Below the pieces are notes generated by a model. That model was not told the DNA's origin. It saw only the letters and a list, made by a program, of their open reading frames with translations, and did not search any database. From NCBI GenBank assembly GCA_013815485.1, contig JACDGB010000036.1, positions 1 to 10,228 of the forward strand: a stretch of 10,228 bases of DNA. The letters run 5' to 3'. Below, in pieces: positions 6,340 to 10,228 of this stretch (within the stretch, counting starts at the first letter, position 1; every line of letters starts with the position of its first letter). This DNA is from Rubrobacter sp. Its GTDB lineage: Bacteria > Actinomycetota > Rubrobacteria > Rubrobacterales > Rubrobacteraceae. The position numbers and the translations under genes are program-made.

Positions 6340-6891
6340 GTGGAGAGCGCGACCGGACCCAACCGCATCGAAGGCAACCTCACGGCAGCCGGTCGTTCCT
6401 TCGGGATCGTCGCCGCCCGGTTCAACGAGTTCATCGTCCGGTCGCTGGTTGATGGCGCGCTCGACGCGATAGGTCGCCACGGAGGGAACCCACAAGCCGT
6501 GGACGTGGCGTGGGTGCCGGGTGCATTCGAGATACCGCTCGCCGCCAAGCGGATGGCACTCTCCGGGCGCTACGACGCGGTGATCTGCCTGGGAGCCGTC
6601 ATCAGAGGCTCCACCCCGCACTTCGACTACGTCGCGGGAAACGCCGCGAGCGGGGTCTCATCAGTCACGCTGGAGACGGACCTGCCCGTGATCTTCGGCG
6701 TTCTGACCACCGATACCATCGAGCAAGCAATAGAGCGGGCGGGAACGAAGGCCGGCAACAAGGGGTTCGAGTCCGCCATGACGGCGATGGAGATGGCGGA
6801 TCTCATGGTCCGTCTGGGAGAGCGGCGGCCGGAAGAGACCGCCGGGCATCACCTGGGCAACCGGAGTGGCTCCGGGGCCGGGCGGGTTTAG
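6340..6891 (+). CDS. ribH: 6,7-dimethyl-8-ribityllumazine synthase
   Basis: Condenses the RibD-derived ribitylaminouracil (after dephosphorylation) with DHBP to make lumazine, the substrate of riboflavin synthase; members assemble as pentamers or 60-mer shells. Motifs: RFNEFI (27-32), [12 protein letters not shown] (59-70), [14 protein letters not shown] (85-98) with the catalytic His94, and [20 protein letters not shown] (120-139). The 183-residue length exceeds the usual 150-160 because of a C-terminal tail from about residue 161, rich in Gly, Arg, Glu and His, with no known motif. The GTG start lies 2 nt after the ribBA stop and lacks a clear Shine-Dalgarno, so it probably depends on coupling. 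Last gene of the operon; its TAG stop overlaps the stop of the opposing rpmB. Confidence 0.96.
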   Translation: MESATGPNRIEGNLTAAGRSFGIVAARFNEFIVRSLVDGALDAIGRHGGNPQAVDVAWVPGAFEIPLAAKRMALSGRYDAVICLGAVIRGSTPHFDYVAGNAASGVSSVTLETDLPVIFGVLTTDTIEQAIERAGTKAGNKGFESAMTAMEMADLMVRLGERRPEETAGHHLGNRSGSGAGRV

Positions 6892-7115
6892 GCTTCCGCG
6901 CTCGCGGCGACAGGCCGCGGAACCGCGATGGCCTTGCGTACCTTGAACGCCTTCAGGCATGAGGTGCAGGCCCAGATGCGCTTGGTTGACGGGCCCTCCT
7001 GGATCCGCACTTTCTGAAGGTTGGGGTTGCGGCGCCGGCGGGTGGCGCGCAGGGAATGACTGCGGGCGTTCCCGAAGTCCGGGTGCTTTCCGCAGGAATA
7101 ACATACTTTCGCCAC
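6888..7115 (-). CDS. rpmB: 50S ribosomal protein L28, zinc-ribbon type
   Basis: Component of the large ribosomal subunit. 75 residues. [10 protein letters not shown] with C5 and C8, and C50 and C53 in ACTSCLKA, form the four-cysteine zinc ribbon of the C+ paralogue. The core shows FGNARSHS (14-21) and [13 protein letters not shown] (26-38), the L28 signature. The GTG start is preceded on the minus strand by AGGAGA (7127-7122) with a 6-nt spacer. The C-terminal 15 residues are Ala/Pro-rich, a usual variable tail. The TAA stop shares 3 of its bases with the region around the ribH TAG stop, giving a 4-nt convergent overlap. Divergent from the DAK2-DegV-recG operon, an arrangement common in Gram-positive bacteria. 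Confidence 0.97.
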   Translation of the reverse strand: MAKVCYSCGKHPDFGNARSHSLRATRRRRNPNLQKVRIQEGPSTKRIWACTSCLKAFKVRKAIAVPRPVAASAEA

Positions 7116-7128
7116 GAGAAATCTCCTG

Positions 7129-7137
7129 TGCTAGGAT
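7129..7137 (+). promoter_or_regulatory. candidate extended -10 promoter for the DAK2-DegV-recG operon
   Basis: TGCTAGGAT combines an extended -10 TG with TAGGAT, which fits TANNNT. There is no clear -35 element. Transcription would begin near 7144 and leave a leader of about 144 nt that contains the palindrome at 7229-7246. No better forward -10 is visible up to 7287. Confidence 0.35.
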
Positions 7138-7191
7138 ACCGACCGATATACGGGGACTCGACACTTCAATCGTCGTCGCGTCCGAGCGAGG

Positions 7192-7197
7192 ATTGTA
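7192..7197 (-). promoter_or_regulatory. candidate -10 element for rpmB
   Basis: On the minus strand this reads TACAAT, one base from the TATAAT consensus. It would place the rpmB transcript start near 7185 with a leader of about 70 nt. No good -35 is present at the usual distance (the hexamer there is CCTGTC). Confidence 0.35.
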
Positions 7198-7228
7198 CCA
7201 GACTCTCAGAGGATGACAGGTATTGGAG

Positions 7229-7246
7229 CGACCGGCAAGCCGGTCG
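7229..7246. repeat. 18-nt perfect palindrome in the DAK2 leader
   Basis: CGACCGGCAAGCCGGTCG has perfect 8-bp arms around AA; as RNA it would fold into a 7-bp GC-rich stem with a CAAG loop. It lies about 40 nt before the DAK2 start. It could be an operator or a leader hairpin. No U-tract follows, so it is not an intrinsic terminator. Confidence 0.55.
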
Positions 7247-7287
7247 TGAGGTGACGCTACGGAGGCAGGCGTGAAGGGGCGGAGAGC

Positions 7288-8868
7288 ATGGAGATAAGGA
7301 TGGTCCCCGTCGTGGCCGCCGCCCATGCCGCGCTCAAGAATCAGGCCGACCGCATAAACGCCCTCAACGTCTATCCCGTCCCGGACGGCGATACCGGCAC
7401 GAACATGCTGCTCACGGCGGAGTCGGTGCTCAAGGAGACCGCGAACGAGCCGTACGCGAGCGCTGAAGAAGCAAGCCGCGCCGCTTCTCGGGCGGCCCTC
7501 ATGGGCGCCCGCGGCAACTCAGGGGTGATCCTGTCGCAGATGATACGTGGCGCCTGCGATGCCCTGGCCGCGGAGACCTCATTCTCCGCCGACGCTTTTG
7601 CCATAGCACTGGAAGGGGCCAGGGACCGGGCTTACGCATCGGTGCGCGAGCCGGTCGAGGGAACCATGCTCACCGTCATCAAGGACGCCGCCGTCGCCGC
7701 CCGTTCCGCCGAGGAGGAGGGCCTGGATCTCCTGTCAGTATCCAGAGCCGCGGCGAGGGAAGCGCATGAATCCGTGCGGCGGACCACCGATCTCCTCGAC
7801 GTACTGCGGGATGCGGGCGTGGTGGATGCGGGCGGACTGGGGGTCGCAACGGTCCTCGATGGCATATACGCCGCCTTCAGCGGGCAGGAGATCGAGGTGT
7901 CCGAAGCGGATGAAGCTGGAGAGGGGCCGGATCTGGACGCTATACATGCGAGCGAAGAGCAGTGGGGTTATTGCACGGAGTTTCTGGTCGTGGACTTCGA
8001 CGGCGATGCTGGAGCTTTCGAGGATCACATCCACGAGGTCGGGCGCAGCGTGTTGGTGATCCCGGATGACGATGTCGTGAAGGTGCATCTTCACACTCAG
8101 GACCCCGGTGACGCGCTCTCATACGCAGGTAGTTTCGGACGGCTCCGGGGCGTCAAGGTGGATGATATGGAGGATCAAGTCCGGGAACGCTCGGCGAAAG
8201 GACGCCCCGCTCGCCTGGCTGGGAAGGTGGGCGTAGTGGCGGCGGTTCGGGGAGAGGGCAGCCGGGGGCTCTTCGAGTCAATGGGGGCCGTGGTGATCGA
8301 AGGCGGACAAGGTTCCAACCCGAGCGCCGCGGACTTCGCGCGGGCCGTGGAAGAGACCGGGATGGACGCCGTGATCCTCCTGCCGAACAACAAGAACATC
8401 GTGCCAACCGCCGAGCAGGTCGGGGAACTGGTGAAAGCCCGCGTGTACGTGGTGCCGACGACGAGCATCGCTAGCGGGCTCGCGGAGATGGTCGGCTTCG
8501 ACTCGGAGGGCGATCCCGAGGATGTCGCGGAGGAGATGCATGAGATCCTTGCCGGACTACGCTGCGGTGAGGTGACCCGTGCCGTCCGCAAGGCTCGCAT
8601 CGGGGACCTTGATGTGCCAGAGGGAGCGTACATGGGGCTGCTCGACGGGGAGCTTCTTGCCGTGGAGGCGACGGTGGACGCGGCGGCGATGCGGCTTGTG
8701 GAGAAGATCCTGGAAGGAGGCGCGGACATCTTCACGATCCTGCGCGGAGCGGAGTTGGGCGAGGCGGCGAGCCTGAAGCTGGCGGAGGATATCCGGAGCC
8801 TCGGTGTCGAGGTCGAGGTCAGGGACGGCGGGCAGCCGATGTATCCGCTCCAGATGGTGGCCGAGTGA
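7288..8868 (+). CDS. fakA: DAK2-domain fatty acid kinase-like protein (FakA/YloV family)
   Basis: Predicted ATP-dependent kinase that phosphorylates fatty acids held by a DegV/FakB partner, feeding acyl-phosphate to phospholipid synthesis. The 526 residues cover the family's three parts. The N-terminal DhaL/Dak2 kinase domain (about 1-195) has LNVYPVPDGDTGTNM (26-40) with the metal-binding aspartates, GARGNSGVILSQ (73-84), EGTMLTV (124-130) and DAGGLG (180-185). The middle domain (about 220-300) has GYCTEFLV (227-234) and KVHLHTQDPG (265-274); C229, H267 and H269 may be the metal site reported for FakA. The C-terminal domain has LLPNNKNI (364-371), VPTTSIASGLAEM (389-401) and GGQPMYPLQM (514-523). 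ATG 7288 is the only start after the in-frame TGA at 7252, apart from ATG 7300, which has a better-spaced GGAG. It overlaps the DegV gene by 4 nt. A dihydroxyacetone kinase role is unlikely given the architecture and partner. Confidence 0.9.
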   Translation: MEIRMVPVVAAAHAALKNQADRINALNVYPVPDGDTGTNMLLTAESVLKETANEPYASAEEASRAASRAALMGARGNSGVILSQMIRGACDALAAETSFSADAFAIALEGARDRAYASVREPVEGTMLTVIKDAAVAARSAEEEGLDLLSVSRAAAREAHESVRRTTDLLDVLRDAGVVDAGGLGVATVLDGIYAAFSGQEIEVSEADEAGEGPDLDAIHASEEQWGYCTEFLVVDFDGDAGAFEDHIHEVGRSVLVIPDDDVVKVHLHTQDPGDALSYAGSFGRLRGVKVDDMEDQVRERSAKGRPARLAGKVGVVAAVRGEGSRGLFESMGAVVIEGGQGSNPSAADFARAVEETGMDAVILLPNNKNIVPTAEQVGELVKARVYVVPTTSIASGLAEMVGFDSEGDPEDVAEEMHEILAGLRCGEVTRAVRKARIGDLDVPEGAYMGLLDGELLAVEATVDAAAMRLVEKILEGGADIFTILRGAELGEAASLKLAEDIRSLGVEVEVRDGGQPMYPLQMVAE

Positions 8869-9680
8869 CGACCGCTATCGTCACGGACTCGACGACGAGC
8901 CTGATGACCGGCGTGCGCGAACGCCCGGACGTTCGCATAGTCCCGCTCACCTTCCACTTCGGCCCCGAGGAATCTTATACGGACAAAGTGGACATGACGA
9001 CCGGCGAATTCTATGCGCGGATGAAGGAGGCTGACACGTTCCCGACCACGTCCCAACCCCCGGCGGGCGCGTTCGTGGAGGCGTACGAGACCCTGAGCGC
9101 CTACGACGACATCCTTGTGCTGACCGTCTCGCGCAAGCTCAGTGGGACTTACGATTCCGCCGTCGCGGCTGCGGAGATGGCAGGAAGGCCGGTCGAGGTC
9201 ATGGACATGCGGAGCGCGGAGATGGGGTCGGGTCTCATCTTGAATGAGGCGATCCGTGTCGTGGATGACGGTGGTGACTTTGCCGAAGTCCGACGGGCGG
9301 CGGAGGTGGCGATCCGGCGCGCCAGTGTGCTGTTCGCCGTCGGCACGCTGGAGTACCTGCAAAAGAGCGGGCGCATCGGACGGGCGCAGCGGTTGTTCGG
9401 CACGGCGCTCGACATCCGGCCGGTATTGAAGGTCGAGGACGGCGAGGTGGTGCCACACAAGCGGACGCGGGGCCGCCGCCGACAGCTCGCCACGATACTC
9501 GAAGAGGTGAAGCCAGCCGCCGACGAGGGACGCTCTCTGCTTTTCGGTCACGTTGACGCGCCGGAAGCCATCGAAGAGCTTGTTGACTCACTCGGCGTGA
9601 AGGAGCCGCTCGTCACGGAGATCGGGGGCGTCGTGGGATCTCACGCCGGACCCGGAGCATATGGCGTGGGCTATCTCTAG
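8865..9680 (+). CDS. DegV family fatty acid-binding protein (FakB-like)
   Basis: DegV/FakB proteins bind a fatty acid in a deep cavity and present it to FakA for phosphorylation. 271 residues, typical length. Motifs: IVTDST at the N-terminus (5-10), TTSQPPAGAFVEAY (61-74), SRKLSGTYDSA (89-99), TLEYLQKSGRIG (161-172), the IRPVLKVEDGEV segment (184-195) and the C-terminal GSHAGPGAYGVGY (258-270), whose His is conserved in the family. The GTG start overlaps the DAK2 stop in a GTGA junction and no strong Shine-Dalgarno is visible, so translation is probably coupled to the kinase. That coupling supports a two-subunit kinase. Its 3' end overlaps recG by 20 nt. Confidence 0.92.
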   Translation: MTTAIVTDSTTSLMTGVRERPDVRIVPLTFHFGPEESYTDKVDMTTGEFYARMKEADTFPTTSQPPAGAFVEAYETLSAYDDILVLTVSRKLSGTYDSAVAAAEMAGRPVEVMDMRSAEMGSGLILNEAIRVVDDGGDFAEVRRAAEVAIRRASVLFAVGTLEYLQKSGRIGRAQRLFGTALDIRPVLKVEDGEVVPHKRTRGRRRQLATILEEVKPAADEGRSLLFGHVDAPEAIEELVDSLGVKEPLVTEIGGVVGSHAGPGAYGVGYL

Positions 9681-10228
9681 CAGCGCGGCGACCGCCCCGG
9701 AGACGGCGCATCCCATCGTGCAGCGGGTTACGCTGGCGGATTTGCGAGCGCGGCCCCTGACGGAGATTCCGGGGATCGGACCCCGCATAGAAGCGTCGCT
9801 CGAACAACTCGGCATCGTCTCCCTCGCGGATCTCGTGTCGCATTATCCCTCCCGCCACGAGGACCTCTCGAACGTGAAGCGCATCTCCGAGTTGCGCGTG
9901 GGGGAGCGGGCGACGGTCGTTGGCCGGGTGGTGAGCGTGCGTCCCGTGGGCCGTCCGGTGCGCGGACGCTCGCCGGGCTTCGCGGCGCAACTCTACGACG
10001 GCACGGGCTACATCCCGGCCACGGTATGGGGACGTCACTGGCTGGCGGGGCAACTCACCCCGGACGTGCGCGTCGTGGTCTCCGGCGAGGTGCAGCGCCG
10101 CTACGGCATTCAAATTGCCGCCAAGAGCATCGAGGTGGTGGACGAAGACCCCACCGAGCCGGGCGACGGCTTCGGGCCTCACGCGGGGCGGTTCGTGCCG
10201 GTGTATCCGGTGAACAAGGGGATACAAG
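9661..10228 (+). CDS. recG: ATP-dependent DNA helicase RecG (N-terminal part, cut by window end)
   Basis: RecG remodels stalled replication forks and branch-migrates Holliday junctions. The frame from ATG 9661 is open to the window end (189 codons), covering the N-terminal region and wedge domain; the helicase motifs lie beyond the window. Recognisable parts: LTEIPGIGPR (33-42), LADLVSHYPSRHED (55-68), the OB-fold start GERATVVGRV (81-90), QLYDGTGYIPATVWG, SGEVQRRYGIQI and the FVPVYPVNKG segment near the end, matching the VPVYP motif that ends the wedge region in RecG. GGAG (9654-9657) lies 3 nt before the ATG, and the start is inside the DegV gene (20-nt overlap), as expected in a tightly packed operon. 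GTG 9718 is an in-frame alternative without a well-spaced Shine-Dalgarno. Confidence 0.92.
   Translation, partial: MAWAISSSAATAPETAHPIVQRVTLADLRARPLTEIPGIGPRIEASLEQLGIVSLADLVSHYPSRHEDLSNVKRISELRVGERATVVGRVVSVRPVGRPVRGRSPGFAAQLYDGTGYIPATVWGRHWLAGQLTPDVRVVVSGEVQRRYGIQIAAKSIEVVDEDPTEPGDGFGPHAGRFVPVYPVNKGIQ

Noticed and set aside
7132..7138. TATCCT on the minus strand as an rpmB -10 element
   Set aside because: Transcription would begin inside the rpmB Shine-Dalgarno, leaving no usable leader.
8175..9551. 458-codon open frame on the minus strand across the DAK2 and DegV genes
   Set aside because: It lies fully antisense to two well-recognised genes, its translation is low-complexity Arg/Ser/Pro/Thr-rich over large parts, and it matches no family. 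Long antisense frames are expected at high GC.

Overview
The window is a stretch of a high-GC chromosome (about 60% G+C by eye) with GTG and TTG starts and short or overlapping gene junctions. The gene content (type IV pilus PilC, a SigB/SigF-type sigma factor, rpe next to a ribD-ribE-ribBA-ribH operon, Zn-ribbon L28, and a DAK2/DegV/recG operon) and a small protein whose C-terminus looks like an actinobacterial/actinophage family suggest Actinomycetota, perhaps a deep-branching lineage such as Rubrobacteria or Thermoleophilia. That placement is inference, not proof.

Layout. 1-42: possible tail of an upstream gene. 67-1278: pilC. 1288-2058: alternative sigma factor, 9 nt downstream. 2124-2795: rpe (ribulose-phosphate 3-epimerase). 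2824-3150, minus strand: a 108-residue protein of unknown function, convergent with rpe; an 11-bp perfect inverted repeat lies at the junction. 3202-3230: likely promoter, followed by an FMN riboswitch (about 3241-3403) whose closing stem contains the ribD ribosome binding site. 3408-6891: riboflavin operon ribD-ribE-ribBA-ribH, with overlapping or nearly touching genes. 6888-7115, minus strand: rpmB, whose stop codon overlaps that of ribH. 7116-7287: divergent leader with promoter candidates and a perfect palindrome. 7288-10228: DAK2/FakA-like kinase, DegV/FakB-like lipid-binding protein and the first 189 codons of recG, all overlapping.

How it fits together. rpe helps balance ribulose 5-phosphate, which the DHBP synthase half of RibBA consumes, while the GTP cyclohydrolase II half starts the pyrimidine branch. 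RibD, RibH and RibE complete riboflavin except for the phosphatase step, which is not encoded here. The FMN riboswitch appears to be a translational switch. The DAK2 and DegV proteins look like the kinase and acyl-carrier subunits of a bacterial fatty acid kinase.

Most of the window is core metabolism. I do not see a clearly new system. The points most worth checking are a Gln in place of the metal-binding His in the RibBA DHBP synthase domain, the unknown minus-strand gene with its inverted repeat, the pilC-sigma factor pairing, and the riboswitch-SD overlap.
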